Source: Corticicoccus populi (GTDB lineage: Bacteria > Bacillota > Bacilli > Staphylococcales > Salinicoccaceae). Taken from it: a DNA stretch of 64,000 nt. The position numbers and the translations under genes were made by a program. How positions within the stretch are numbered: the stretch's first letter is position 1; every line of letters begins with the position of its first letter. The notes beneath the pieces are model-generated. The model ran no database searches. It worked only from the letters and a program-made list of their open reading frames with translations, and was not told the DNA's origin. The stretch covers positions 124,001 to 188,000 of the forward strand of contig NZ_JBHUOQ010000005.1 in assembly GCF_042686195.1 (NCBI RefSeq), read 5' to 3'. This document shows, piece after piece, positions 1 to 9,190 of the stretch.

Positions 1-211
1 TTTCAATTTCATCTTCACGAAGTACATTATTTAAATCAAGTGCATGAAACATTGGATCTGTTGAGGCTAAATCTACTTCTTCCAGCTGCTTTGCATATAC
101 AACAATTTCATCTAATTCTTTCTGCATTGCCTGCGCCTTATCTTCATCCTGAATTTCAATACGCGCGAGATGTGCAATATGTTTTACTGTGTCCAGACTA
201 ATTTCAGACAT
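1..211 (-). CDS. gatC: Glutamyl/aspartyl-tRNA amidotransferase subunit C, partial
   Basis: Small subunit of the GatCAB amidotransferase, which converts misacylated Glu-tRNA(Gln) and Asp-tRNA(Asn) to the amidated forms in the cytoplasm. The start is at 211, with a GGAGGG ribosome site just upstream (rc of 218-223). The translation begins MSEISLDTVKHIAHLARIE, typical of GatC, and runs to the window edge, so about 25-30 C-terminal residues are missing. gatA and gatB are expected beyond the edge, as in staphylococci. The gene is divergent from putP. Confidence 0.9.
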   Translation of the reverse strand, partial: MSEISLDTVKHIAHLARIEIQDEDKAQAMQKELDEIVVYAKQLEEVDLASTDPMFHALDLNNVLREDEIE

Positions 212-388
212 ATTAACCCTCCATTTTTAAAATAGAACATATAAATCTTATCAAAAATCACTTGAAAAATCTAATCTTTCTGCATGATACCGGTTACAGA
301 CGGCCTTTTTTCATCTGTGTATTCAGAAGTATTAAATAATACTGTTGTTTTTTATTTTTTAATCGGTATAATTAGTTTCAACCGACTT

Positions 389-410
389 AATGGTATATTT
401 TTACACCATT
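389..410. promoter_or_regulatory. Inverted repeat upstream of putP
   Basis: AATGGTATA at 389-397 is matched by TACACCATT at 402-410 with one mismatch. It lies about 60 bp upstream of the putative putP -35 box. It could be an operator or activator site; no known regulator consensus is recognised. Confidence 0.3.
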
Positions 411-471
411 GAAAATCCTGTCATATCAGTGTTTAAGCTTATTGCTGGTGGGGAATAGTCAACAAATCAAG

Positions 472-500
472 TTGCAATAGAAATATCGTTTATGTATGGT
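472..500 (+). promoter_or_regulatory. Putative sigma-A promoter of putP
   Basis: TTGCAA at 472-477, a 17-base spacer, then TATGGT at 495-500. This gives a leader of about 30 bases before the TTG start at 536. Confidence 0.4.
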
Positions 501-535
501 GTTTAATATAGTGTTTAATTTAGGAGGGGAAAAAT

Positions 536-2113
536 TTGATACTTAGTAATATGAACTTCACATTTACTGCAGGATGGGAACAATTTATAATGATTGCCAT
601 CTATTTTGCAGGTATGCTGTACATTGGTTACTATGCATACAAAAAATCAACATCCAGTCTGGATGAATATACTCTCGGGGGACGTAACCTCGGCCCGTGG
701 GTAACAGCATTATCAGCAGGTGCATCAGATATGTCCGGTTGGATGCTGATGGGGCTTCCCGGCGGAATGTACGATGCAGGACTTTCAACTGCCTGGATGG
801 GTATTGGTCTGACACTCGGTGCGTACGTCAACTACTTCGTTGTCGCACCAAGACTTCGTGTATACTCTGAGGTTTCCGAAAACTCTATCACCCTGCCGGA
901 CTTCTTTGAAAACAGGTATAAGGACAGACAACATATTTTAAGAATTGTTGCCGGTCTTGTTATCGTTGTATTCTTCGCAGTTTATACTGCAAGTGGAATG
1001 GTATCCGGTGGTAAACTGTTCCAAAACGCATTTAATATGGATTACCATTGGGGATTAATTCTCACAGCAAGTGTTGTTATTTTCTATACTTTCCTTGGTG
1101 GTTATTTCGCAGTTAGTCTGACAGACTTATTCCAAGGTACAATCATGTTTATCGCGATTGTTTTAATCCCTATTGTCGCATGGCAGTACCTTACAGGACA
1201 AGTTGCCGAACCTTTTGTAAGACTGGAAGAAATCGGTGCCTTGAATGATGTCAACTACCTTTCATTTATCAGTGGTGTCTCATTTATTACGATTATAAGT
1301 AACTTCACATGGTTCTTCGGCTACTTCGGTCAGCCGCATATTATCGTAAGATTTATGTCAATTACATCACATAAAAAATTACCTATGGCAAGACGTATTG
1401 GTATCTCCTGGATGGCAATCGGCCTGATTGGTGTTTCTTTAACCGGTCTCTTAGGTGTTGTATTCATCGATGTATCTCAAAATGAAATTGCAGACTCTGA
1501 AACTATTTTAATACTGATGAGTCAGGTACTCTTCCATCCATTAATCGGTGGATTCTTCTTAGCAGCAATACTGGCTGCGATTATGAGTACAGTTTCTTCT
1601 CAATTATTGGTAACGTCCAGTTCTTTGGTTCAGGATTTCTATAAAATGATCCGCCGTGTCGTTGTAAAAGAGGAAACAAAATCAAAAGAACAGCTGGACC
1701 GACTTTTTGTCACTGCCAGCAGAATCGCAGTTATTGTTGTATCCATTGTTGCCATTGGAATTGCATGGGACGAAGATTCAGTAATATTAGATATCGTTGC
1801 CAACGCATGGGCAGGCTTTGGTGCCGCGTTTGGTCCACTTGTTGTCCTTTCACTTCACTGGAAAGGTATGACACGTAACGGGGCAGTTGCAGCCATTATC
1901 GGTGGTGCCGCAACAGTCATCATCTGGATCGGTTTCGGAGGATTTACAACACTTCCGTTCATGCCTGATGAGTATATTTATGAAATGATTCCAGGTGTCA
2001 TTGTTTCCACTCTTGCTGCTGTGATAGTTAGTAAAGCATCCAGCAATAAAGGAAATGAGGAAGCAATTCAGAAAGAATTTGCCGAAACAGAACGTATTTT
2101 GAAAGAAGATTAA
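536..2113 (+). CDS. putP: Sodium/proline symporter PutP
   Basis: Na+-coupled proline importer of the solute:sodium symporter family (about 13 membrane helices), used for osmoprotection and as a nutrient source. The 525-residue length is normal. The segment around residues 60-78 (AGASDMSGWMLMGLPGG) is the conserved PutP sodium/proline-binding region. The start is TTG at 536: AGGAGGGG at 522-529 is 6 bases away, whereas the next in-frame ATG (551) is too far from it. A strong terminator follows at 2183. The gene sits between gatC and camS as in staphylococci. Confidence 0.92.
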   Translation: MILSNMNFTFTAGWEQFIMIAIYFAGMLYIGYYAYKKSTSSLDEYTLGGRNLGPWVTALSAGASDMSGWMLMGLPGGMYDAGLSTAWMGIGLTLGAYVNYFVVAPRLRVYSEVSENSITLPDFFENRYKDRQHILRIVAGLVIVVFFAVYTASGMVSGGKLFQNAFNMDYHWGLILTASVVIFYTFLGGYFAVSLTDLFQGTIMFIAIVLIPIVAWQYLTGQVAEPFVRLEEIGALNDVNYLSFISGVSFITIISNFTWFFGYFGQPHIIVRFMSITSHKKLPMARRIGISWMAIGLIGVSLTGLLGVVFIDVSQNEIADSETILILMSQVLFHPLIGGFFLAAILAAIMSTVSSQLLVTSSSLVQDFYKMIRRVVVKEETKSKEQLDRLFVTASRIAVIVVSIVAIGIAWDEDSVILDIVANAWAGFGAAFGPLVVLSLHWKGMTRNGAVAAIIGGAATVIIWIGFGGFTTLPFMPDEYIYEMIPGVIVSTLAAVIVSKASSNKGNEEAIQKEFAETERILKED

Positions 2114-2182
2114 CTTCATCTCAGAAGAGAACAGCTGTGTCAGTCAACTGTGCAACTTGAAGATTCCAAATTTGTTTATAAG

Positions 2183-2220
2183 AAACCGGGACTAAATTTT
2201 TAATTAAGTCCCGGTTTTTT
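2183..2220 (+). terminator. Terminator of putP
   Basis: Perfect 11-bp stem AAACCGGGACT / AGTCCCGGTTT followed by a T run. Confidence 0.85.
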
Positions 2221-2265
2221 GTCACTGTTTAAAAAACATTATCTATCCTGCTGATTTTCAGCTAT

Positions 2266-2304
2266 TTAAAAAAGCCTGATTGATAAATACTCAATCAGAC
2301 TTTT
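2266..2304 (-). terminator. Terminator of the camS operon
   Basis: Read on the minus strand, CTGATTGA/TCAATCAG forms a stem followed by GCTTTTTT, 18 bases beyond the camS stop codon. Confidence 0.75.
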
Positions 2305-2321
2305 CTACAGCACTATTGCTT

Positions 2322-3512
2322 TTATTCATATATATGCGTCTGTATGTTTCCATCCGAAGTTTTTGTAATCAATGCATAAGTGTCGCTCTTATCCGCTATA
2401 GATATTTCCACACGGACACCCGCAAAATGATTGGATAGTAAATCACTGACATATTGGCTCAGGCCGATAATCTCACCGCGGCTTGTATATTCCACAGGAA
2501 TTTCGATGGATAAATGTTCTAAATTACCATCCTTAAAATATCCTTGTCCTACAGATGTTGTGAAAGAGTCAAAGTATGAGGACAAGTTACGGTTAAACAA
2601 CTGATAGTCATTATTTGTTTCTTCACTCAACTCTTCTGCCTCACTTGAAGGGAATAATACATTCTGCTCATTCACATTTGTGAATGAAGATAATTCTCCC
2701 TCACCTGCATCCGCAACACTGTATGAAACAAAATTCCCGGGAGCGATAGAAGTATCGTTCGACTGTATGAAAATCGCAAACGTAATCGTTATGTCCTGAT
2801 ACTGTTCATTTGCACGTATTCTCTCGAGAATTTCTTCAGCCATCTGTTCCCCTTCTTCTTTCACTGTTGCAGCATCAAGCGAAACAGATTCAGTGCTTCC
2901 ATCATCATTCTCATAGTAATACACACTGTTCATAGCAAGACCGATAGTCATTCCTTCAAGCTGCATATCACCATTTTCATCTTCAACAACATAGTTCTGC
3001 TCCAGTAAATGAGACAGATAAAGCGGTGCCTCTTCAGCAATGACATCCGGATCTGTTTCTCCGCCTGTGGATGGATTTAATCCGAGATTACTGAAGGCAG
3101 TGCCGTCAGCAAGCTCCTCTTCTGTCATCTCATCAATCTCTTCTCTTGTATATGTCCGGTTCAAGAAGCCCCGCACCATCTCTTCAGTAAATATCTGCCC
3201 TTCTCTGAAAATATAATCATCGGGGCTGAATACTTCCTTACTGATATCAAATAATCCCTTTTCAAATGCCTCTATGTTGTAGCTGGATACCATATTCGTA
3301 CTGGTTAACCCTCTGGACGGCGAAATCTGGTAGGGAATCACTGTCTGATAATCTGTTCTGTTTTCCGTACGGGAGGTTACCTGCTCCTCCTGCTCTGTTA
3401 CAGGCACATTCGTAACACCTGATTCTTCATCATTTTCAGCCATATCAACCGGTTCACTGCATGCAGCCAAAAATAGAGCTGCTGATATAAGTAAAATGGA
3501 TATTTTCTTCAT
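2322..3512 (-). CDS. camS: CamS family lipoprotein
   Basis: Cell-surface lipoprotein of the CamS (sex pheromone cAM373 precursor) family. In S. aureus the processed signal peptide can act as a cAM373-like enterococcal pheromone. The protein begins MKKISILLISAALFLAAC, with lipobox LAAC and cysteine 18; the 396-residue length fits the family. The ATG directly follows the ligA stop codon with no spacer, so translation is probably coupled. It is the last gene of the pcrB-pcrA-ligA-camS operon. The function of the mature protein is not established. Confidence 0.9.
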   Translation of the reverse strand: MKKISILLISAALFLAACSEPVDMAENDEESGVTNVPVTEQEEQVTSRTENRTDYQTVIPYQISPSRGLTSTNMVSSYNIEAFEKGLFDISKEVFSPDDYIFREGQIFTEEMVRGFLNRTYTREEIDEMTEEELADGTAFSNLGLNPSTGGETDPDVIAEEAPLYLSHLLEQNYVVEDENGDMQLEGMTIGLAMNSVYYYENDDGSTESVSLDAATVKEEGEQMAEEILERIRANEQYQDITITFAIFIQSNDTSIAPGNFVSYSVADAGEGELSSFTNVNEQNVLFPSSEAEELSEETNNDYQLFNRNLSSYFDSFTTSVGQGYFKDGNLEHLSIEIPVEYTSRGEIIGLSQYVSDLLSNHFAGVRVEISIADKSDTYALITKTSDGNIQTHIYE

Positions 3513-5483
3513 CTATTGCCCCAACTTCCGAATAAATTCATCTTCATCCCATATTGTAACATTTAAGCGTTCAGCTTTCTCGAGCTTACTTCCCGCATCC
3601 TCACCTGCAAGTACAACATCTGTATTTTTAGATACGCTGGAAGTCACTTTCCCGCCTGCATTTTCTATCATACTTTTCGCCTCGCTGCGGGTTAATTCAC
3701 CGAGCTTTCCAGTCAGTACAAATGTCATTCCGGTAAATTCATCACTTTCAGGTACTGAAATTTCTTCAGTCATGTTCACACCGGCATTTTTCAGCTTCTC
3801 AATTAAATGAATAAAATCCTCATTATGCATATAAGTGACGACTGAATCTGCAATTTTTTCACCAATCTCAGGGATTTCTACAAACCGTTCTTTAGGCTGC
3901 TTCATTATTTCATCGATACTGCCGAAAGTCTGTGCAATCAAACCGGATGCTTTTGCGCCGAGGAACCTGATACCGAGACCGATTAATACACGCGTTAATG
4001 GATTTTCTTTCGAAGCTTCAATCGACTGGAGCAGATTATTCACTTTCTTATCTCCCATACGTTCAAGCTCGATTAAATCATCATACTTCAGGCTGTATAA
4101 ATCTCCGATATCTTTAATTAATCCTTCATCAAATAATTGTTTAATCACTTTTTCCCCGAGTCCGTCAATATTCATCGCAACTCTGGAAACAAAGTGAATA
4201 ATCCCTTCTGCAATTTGTGCGGGACACGCAGGGTTAATACATCTGATTGCCACTTCATCTTCGAGTTTAACCGCTTCCTGACCACAGCTTGGACACTCGG
4301 TTGGTGCATGATAGACTTCCTGACTGGTCCGTTCATCAAACAATACCCGGACAACTTCCGGGATAATATCCCCTGCTTTTCTAATAATGACTTTGTCATG
4401 AATGCGGACATCTCTCTCTTCTATCAATTCATGATTATGAAGAGAGGCTCTTGAGACTGTTGTTCCAGCCACTTTCACAGGTGTCAGAATTGCTGTCGGT
4501 GTAATTACACCTGTCCGCCCGACAGTCAGCTCAATATCGAGTATTTCTGTCACGACTTCTTCTGCAGGAAATTTATAAGCAATTGCCCATCTCGGTGATT
4601 TTACGGTAAATCCGAGCTCCTCCTGATGATCTAAATCGTTCACTTTTATCACGATGCCGTCAATATCATAATCAAGCTCTGTACGGTGAGTCGTCCAGTA
4701 ATCGATATATTCAATGACTTCGTCGATAGACTGTGCAGTACGGCGTTCTTTGTTTGTCTTAAAACCATGGCGGTCAAGCGCCTCAAGGGCTTCACTCTGG
4801 GTCGCAGCATTAATATTTGTTAAATCGTTGACACTGTACAGGAATATTGACAGATTCCTTGCTGCTGCAAGCTTTGGATCCAGCTGTCTTAGAGATCCTG
4901 CCGCCGCATTTCTTGGATTTTGAAATAAGGCTTCTTCCCGTAACTCCCGCTGTTCATTTAGTTTTTGGAATGATTTTTTCGGCATATAGGCCTCTCCACG
5001 GACTTCAAATGACAGGGGTTCATCTATTTTCAGCGGTATCGCTTTAATAGTTCTTAAATTTTCAGTGATATTCTCACCCGTTGTGCCGTTACCGCGTGTT
5101 GCACCCTGCACAAATAAACCGTCTTCGTACTTCAAAGACACAGCAAGACCGTCAATTTTCAATTCGCACATGTACTCCACCCGGCCGACTGCTTCTTGTA
5201 CACGCTTGTCAAAAGCACGGAGGTCTCCCTCATTAAATGCATTGCCGAGGCTGAGCATCGGTGTATCATGGTCAACTTTCGTAAACCCTTTGAGTATCTC
5301 CCCGCCGACGCGGACAGTAGGAGACGTCTTTGTTTTAAATTCCGGATGTTCCGTCTCCAGCTGGATCAGTTCATTCATCATTTTATCGTACTCTCCGTCC
5401 GGCACTGTCGGTGCGTCGAGGACATGGTACTCATAGTTATATCGGTTTAATTTATCCTGCAGTGTTCTAATTTTTTCTTCCAT
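3513..5483 (-). CDS. ligA: NAD+-dependent DNA ligase LigA
   Basis: Seals nicks in replication and repair using NAD+. The start is ATG 5483 (MEEKIRTLQDKLNRY) with AGGAG 8-10 bases upstream, giving 656 residues. An open frame extends upstream to 5654 but overlaps pcrA and is not used. Visible in order: the Ia domain, the adenylation domain with catalytic Lys about 109 in CELKIDGLA, the OB fold, a four-cysteine zinc finger (CPSCGQ...CINPACPAQ), HhH repeats, and a C-terminal BRCT domain (GMTFVLTGKL). It lies 4 bases after pcrA. Confidence 0.97.
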   Translation of the reverse strand: MEEKIRTLQDKLNRYNYEYHVLDAPTVPDGEYDKMMNELIQLETEHPEFKTKTSPTVRVGGEILKGFTKVDHDTPMLSLGNAFNEGDLRAFDKRVQEAVGRVEYMCELKIDGLAVSLKYEDGLFVQGATRGNGTTGENITENLRTIKAIPLKIDEPLSFEVRGEAYMPKKSFQKLNEQRELREEALFQNPRNAAAGSLRQLDPKLAAARNLSIFLYSVNDLTNINAATQSEALEALDRHGFKTNKERRTAQSIDEVIEYIDYWTTHRTELDYDIDGIVIKVNDLDHQEELGFTVKSPRWAIAYKFPAEEVVTEILDIELTVGRTGVITPTAILTPVKVAGTTVSRASLHNHELIEERDVRIHDKVIIRKAGDIIPEVVRVLFDERTSQEVYHAPTECPSCGQEAVKLEDEVAIRCINPACPAQIAEGIIHFVSRVAMNIDGLGEKVIKQLFDEGLIKDIGDLYSLKYDDLIELERMGDKKVNNLLQSIEASKENPLTRVLIGLGIRFLGAKASGLIAQTFGSIDEIMKQPKERFVEIPEIGEKIADSVVTYMHNEDFIHLIEKLKNAGVNMTEEISVPESDEFTGMTFVLTGKLGELTRSEAKSMIENAGGKVTSSVSKNTDVVLAGEDAGSKLEKAERLNVTIWDEDEFIRKLGQ

Positions 5484-5487
5484 GACC

Positions 5488-7656
5488 CTACTCCTTTTTC
5501 TCAATTGGGGCAAAGTTTGCAAGCAGCCGCTTCGGTCCCTCACTTGTAAAAACGATATCCAGTTCTTTAGAATCACCGTCACCTTTAATATTTGAAATAA
5601 TACCGTCGCCGAATTTTTTATGCGTAACCTTATCACCCACTTTGAATGACACACCGCTGTTATTCGTCATGACACGGGATTTTTGACGTACTGTACTTTT
5701 AGCCTGCTGCTTCGGTCTTGAAAACGGAGTGTTGATATCAATCACTTCCCCGTCAATCAGCTCATCAGGAATTTCCTGAAGAAAACGGCTCTGAAGATTT
5801 GATTCATATTTACCGTAAATCATTCTTGAGTCTGCACGGGATAGTATTAACTGATCCTCTGCACGGGTAATCCCCACATACATTAAACGCCGTTCCTCTT
5901 CAAGCTCGTCATCATCATACATCACACGCTGTGACGGGAAAATCCCTTCTTCAAGTCCGACGATAAAGACCACCTTGAACTCCAGTCCTTTTGAAGCATG
6001 CATTGTCATCAGTGTAACGCCTGCATTGGCCTCTACACCGTCCTGATCAGACACAAGTGCCATTTCACTTAAAAATTCGAAGAGAAGTTCGTCATTGATT
6101 TCACGTTCATTGTCAAATTCACGTGTCACTGTTTTAAATTCATCAAGGTTTTCAATACGGCTTCTGGATTCGAGCGTATTCTCTTTTTCCAGCGCATCAA
6201 GATATCCTGTGTCATACAGTGTTTCATCAACCAGTTCAGTAACCGACATATATTTTGATTTCTCTTTTAAATTTTTTAATTTATCAAGGAGAGACATTAA
6301 TGTTGTCACTGCACCTTTAGGAATCCCTATAAAATCAGCATCATTGATGGCCTCAAATATACTGATTCCGTGAATGCCGCCGTAGGCCGTCAGTTTATCC
6401 ACTGTTTTGGCACCGATACCTCGTTTTGGTGTATTGATGATCCGGGTAAAGCTGATATCATCATGCGGATTTTGAATGACCTTTAAATAGCTCATCAAGT
6501 CTTTAATTTCCATACGCTGATAGAACTTCATGCCGCCGATCATTTTATACGGGATACTTGATTTCACAAGCGCATCCTCTATGGCACGCGACTGTGAATT
6601 GGCACGATACAATACCGCAATATCACTGTAGGCATATTTCCGTGAAAGGTCCCTGATGTTGCGGACAACTTCCTGTCCTTCTGCGCGTTCAGAATCCGCG
6701 AGGATTGTCTTTATTTTTGCACCGCCGTCACGCTCTGTTCTGAGTTCCTTCGGCTTACGTTCAGAGTTATTGTTGATTACCGCATTGGCTGCATCAAGAA
6801 TTGTTTTTGTAGAGCGGTAGTTCTGCTCAAGCTTAATCGTCACAGCCTCCGGATAGTCGTCCTCAAAATTCAGGATGTTGGTAATATCCGCCCCTCTGAA
6901 TTTGTAGATGGATTGATCGGAATCACCGACAACACAGATGTTACGGTATTTGGCGGTAAGCATATTCACGAGCTGATATTGTGCATGGTTGGTATCCTGG
7001 TATTCATCCACATGTACGTACTGAAAACGATTTTGATAATATTTTAATACATCCGGATTTCTGTCAAATAAGTCAATGGTCAGCATAATTAAATCATCAA
7101 AATCAAGTGAACTGTTACGGTACAGTATTTCCTGATAATCCGTATAAATCTCGCTGTACAGACCGTCAAGATATCCTTCAGCCTCTTTTGAAGCTTCTTC
7201 TGCTGTAATCAATTGATTCTTTTTATCCGATATAAAATTCAGAATCTTTCTCGGGTGATGCTGTTTAACATCCAGATTCCTTTTCTTTAAAATGCCTTTT
7301 ACGACAGACTGCTGGTCTGTCGGATCAAGAATAGAGAAGCTGTTATCATAACCCAGATGATTAATATCACGGCGCAGTATCCGGACACACATTGAGTGGA
7401 AAGTAGAGATCCACATATGCCCGGCATCCTCCTCGATTAAACTGTTCACACGGGACAACATCTCCCCTGCCGCCTTATTCGTAAAGGTGATTGCCAGAAT
7501 ATTATATGACGGCACTCCTTTTTCACCGAGAAGGTAAGCGATACGGTGGGTCAGCACACGTGTCTTCCCGCTTCCCGCACCCGCCACGAGTAAAAGCGGG
7601 CCTTCGGTGGTTTCAATTGCTTTCCGCTGTTCTTTATTCATTAAAGATAAATCCAT
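5488..7656 (-). CDS. pcrA: ATP-dependent DNA helicase PcrA
   Basis: Superfamily 1A 3'-5' helicase of the UvrD/PcrA group. It acts in repair, rolling-circle plasmid replication and removal of RNA polymerase or RecA from DNA. The Walker A motif AGAGSGKT is at residues 25-32, Walker B/motif II reads VDEYQDTN near residue 220, and motif VI is MYVGITRAEDQL. The 722-residue length is standard. The C-terminal SH3-like RNA-polymerase-binding tail (FKVGDKVTHKKFGDGII) is intact. Second gene of the pcrB-pcrA-ligA-camS operon, 18 bases after pcrB. Confidence 0.97.
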   Translation of the reverse strand: MDLSLMNKEQRKAIETTEGPLLLVAGAGSGKTRVLTHRIAYLLGEKGVPSYNILAITFTNKAAGEMLSRVNSLIEEDAGHMWISTFHSMCVRILRRDINHLGYDNSFSILDPTDQQSVVKGILKKRNLDVKQHHPRKILNFISDKKNQLITAEEASKEAEGYLDGLYSEIYTDYQEILYRNSSLDFDDLIMLTIDLFDRNPDVLKYYQNRFQYVHVDEYQDTNHAQYQLVNMLTAKYRNICVVGDSDQSIYKFRGADITNILNFEDDYPEAVTIKLEQNYRSTKTILDAANAVINNNSERKPKELRTERDGGAKIKTILADSERAEGQEVVRNIRDLSRKYAYSDIAVLYRANSQSRAIEDALVKSSIPYKMIGGMKFYQRMEIKDLMSYLKVIQNPHDDISFTRIINTPKRGIGAKTVDKLTAYGGIHGISIFEAINDADFIGIPKGAVTTLMSLLDKLKNLKEKSKYMSVTELVDETLYDTGYLDALEKENTLESRSRIENLDEFKTVTREFDNEREINDELLFEFLSEMALVSDQDGVEANAGVTLMTMHASKGLEFKVVFIVGLEEGIFPSQRVMYDDDELEEERRLMYVGITRAEDQLILSRADSRMIYGKYESNLQSRFLQEIPDELIDGEVIDINTPFSRPKQQAKSTVRQKSRVMTNNSGVSFKVGDKVTHKKFGDGIISNIKGDGDSKELDIVFTSEGPKRLLANFAPIEKKE

Positions 7657-7674
7657 AATATAAAAACTCCAGTA

Positions 7675-8343
7675 TTATTTAATAATTGTTTTCAATGCCT
7701 TCTTAACGTCTTTATAAATAATGTTGCCAACGACAATGGTATCACTGTATGTACGCATTTCTTCCGCCCGTCCGCGGCTGTCGATGCCGCCGCCGTATAT
7801 AATACGGCTGTTCTCTGCATGACTGCGGATGGTTTTCATCAACTCAGGATCACCGTATCTGCCGCTGTATTCAATATAGATATACTTTGTTTGGTACATT
7901 TTATCAAGCATGTTAATGTAATGCGGCAGCATTTCCGCCGTCACTTCCAAAGCTTCCGCTTTCTTAAAGGCTTTACATTCTTCATTCAGAATTAAATACG
8001 GCAGCAGCGACAGATCTTCAAAATCTATCAGCTGTCCGTATTCCTGAAGTGCCTCAAGCATTAAACCGTGCTGCCACTTTATATTCCCGGTGTTGAATAC
8101 TGCCGGGATAAAGTAATGATCAAAACCCGGAATGACCGCGTCCTTATCTGTCACTTCAAGTGCCACAGAAATGCTGAAACGTCTGACCCGTGACATTAAG
8201 TTCAGCACGTTATCCTCAGTGATACCGTCTGTTCCGCCGATAATGATTAAATCCGTTTCCGACTCGCATATTTGAGTTAAATCTTCATCGCTGATGTCCT
8301 TTGCAGGGTCCAGTTTAAATATATGTTTTACATCCTCTAACAT
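7675..8343 (-). CDS. pcrB: Heptaprenylglyceryl phosphate synthase PcrB
   Basis: TIM-barrel prenyltransferase. In Bacillales it joins heptaprenyl diphosphate to sn-glycerol-1-phosphate. HIFKLDPAKDISDEDL near the N-terminus, YIEYSGRYGD and YGGGIDS in the middle, and VVGNIIYKD near the end match the family's substrate-binding loops. The length is 222 residues. The ATG at 8343 has an AGGAG site, and the gene opens the operon. Confidence 0.93.
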   Translation of the reverse strand: MLEDVKHIFKLDPAKDISDEDLTQICESETDLIIIGGTDGITEDNVLNLMSRVRRFSISVALEVTDKDAVIPGFDHYFIPAVFNTGNIKWQHGLMLEALQEYGQLIDFEDLSLLPYLILNEECKAFKKAEALEVTAEMLPHYINMLDKMYQTKYIYIEYSGRYGDPELMKTIRSHAENSRIIYGGGIDSRGRAEEMRTYSDTIVVGNIIYKDVKKALKTIIK

Positions 8344-8386
8344 CCTAAAACTCCTATTAATTTCTCTATAATTTACGATAGAAATA

Positions 8387-8395
8387 TTATATCAT
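8387..8395 (-). promoter_or_regulatory. Extended -10 promoter of pcrB-pcrA-ligA-camS
   Basis: On the minus strand TGATATAAT (TGnTATAAT), with TGAACA 18 bases upstream of the TATAAT as a weak -35. It leaves a leader of about 35 bases. Confidence 0.5.
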
Positions 8396-8456
8396 TTTAC
8401 AGCGTACTCTGTTCACTTCTACGATGTTCATAATGATATTAATTTTTACATGCACA

Positions 8457-8487
8457 GGAAAAAGCACCCCTCAAACGAGAAGCGCTT
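8457..8487 (-). terminator. Terminator of purB-M15 peptidase operon
   Basis: On the minus strand AAGCGCTTCTC pairs with GAGGGGTGCTT (three G-T pairs), followed by TTTT, 7 bases after the stop codon at 8494. Confidence 0.75.
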
Positions 8488-8493
8488 TAGAAA

Positions 8494-9174
8494 CTAACGT
8501 ATTCTTAAATATTCTTCCAATACCAGACCCTCATCGTACATTTCAGTTGCCGCTTCCACACCGACATATCTTAAATGCCAGGGTTCAAAATTAATCCCTG
8601 TAATATCCTCTTTGCCTTCCTGATAGCGGATAATAAAACCGTACTCATGCGCGGCATCCTTCATCCATTCATACTCAGGTGTATCTTCAAATGATACATC
8701 AATCGTGGAAGCACTCACCGTCGAACCAATATCAAACGCAAGGCCCGACTGGTGTTCTGAATGTCCCGGCAGCGCACTGTACTGATCTGCTTCCTCCTGC
8801 CCTTCACGCGCTACATAATCATTGTACAGCTGCTCCTGCTCCTGATATGTCCTGAAGCCGCTGACCATTACAAACTGCAAGCCTTCATCAGCACCCGCAC
8901 TCGTCATTTCTGTATATGCATCAATGACTTCCTGCAGAAGACCCGGATTATAATCCTGCGGCAGTTCATAGTCTTCATTGACGATTAAAATTCCGTCCAT
9001 ATATGTGACACCGTCAATCACTTCAACTTCAGGCAGGATGTCCAAATTTTCAACAGTCAGATGGGTCATCGTTCTTCCCGGTGACTCATGCGGTGCGTCC
9101 GATACTTCTGCAGCATCTCCGGAGCAGCCGGATAAAGCAAGTACTAAGGCCGTTCCAAATAAAATCCGCTTCAC
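8494..9174 (-). CDS. D-Ala-D-Ala carboxypeptidase lipoprotein (M15B, VanY-like)
   Basis: Membrane-anchored zinc peptidase expected to trim peptidoglycan stem peptides. I chose the GTG start at 9174 because AAAGGTGG lies 7 bases upstream and the protein then begins with a clean lipoprotein signal (MKRILFGTALVLALSGC); a longer open frame runs back into purB. Zinc-site motifs of M15B are present: SEHQSGLAFD (His...Asp) and EPWHLRYVG (Glu, His), plus SGFRTYQEQ. 226 residues. It follows purB by 16 bases and ends at a terminator, so it is probably cotranscribed with purB. Confidence 0.85.
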   Translation of the reverse strand: MKRILFGTALVLALSGCSGDAAEVSDAPHESPGRTMTHLTVENLDILPEVEVIDGVTYMDGILIVNEDYELPQDYNPGLLQEVIDAYTEMTSAGADEGLQFVMVSGFRTYQEQEQLYNDYVAREGQEEADQYSALPGHSEHQSGLAFDIGSTVSASTIDVSFEDTPEYEWMKDAAHEYGFIIRYQEGKEDITGINFEPWHLRYVGVEAATEMYDEGLVLEEYLRIR

Positions 9175-9190
9175 TTGAAAACCACCTTTT

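Larger units (their letters stand above)
212..535. other. Divergent gatC/putP intergenic region
   Basis: 324 bases without a gene, holding the promoters of gatC and putP. The only structure I see besides the putP promoter is an imperfect inverted repeat at 389-410 (AATGGTATA facing TACACCATT), listed separately. Confidence 0.6.

Noticed and set aside
5484..5654. N-terminal extension of LigA of 57 residues
   Set aside because: It lies wholly within pcrA, lacks a ribosome site, and known LigA proteins begin at the ATG at 5483 region.
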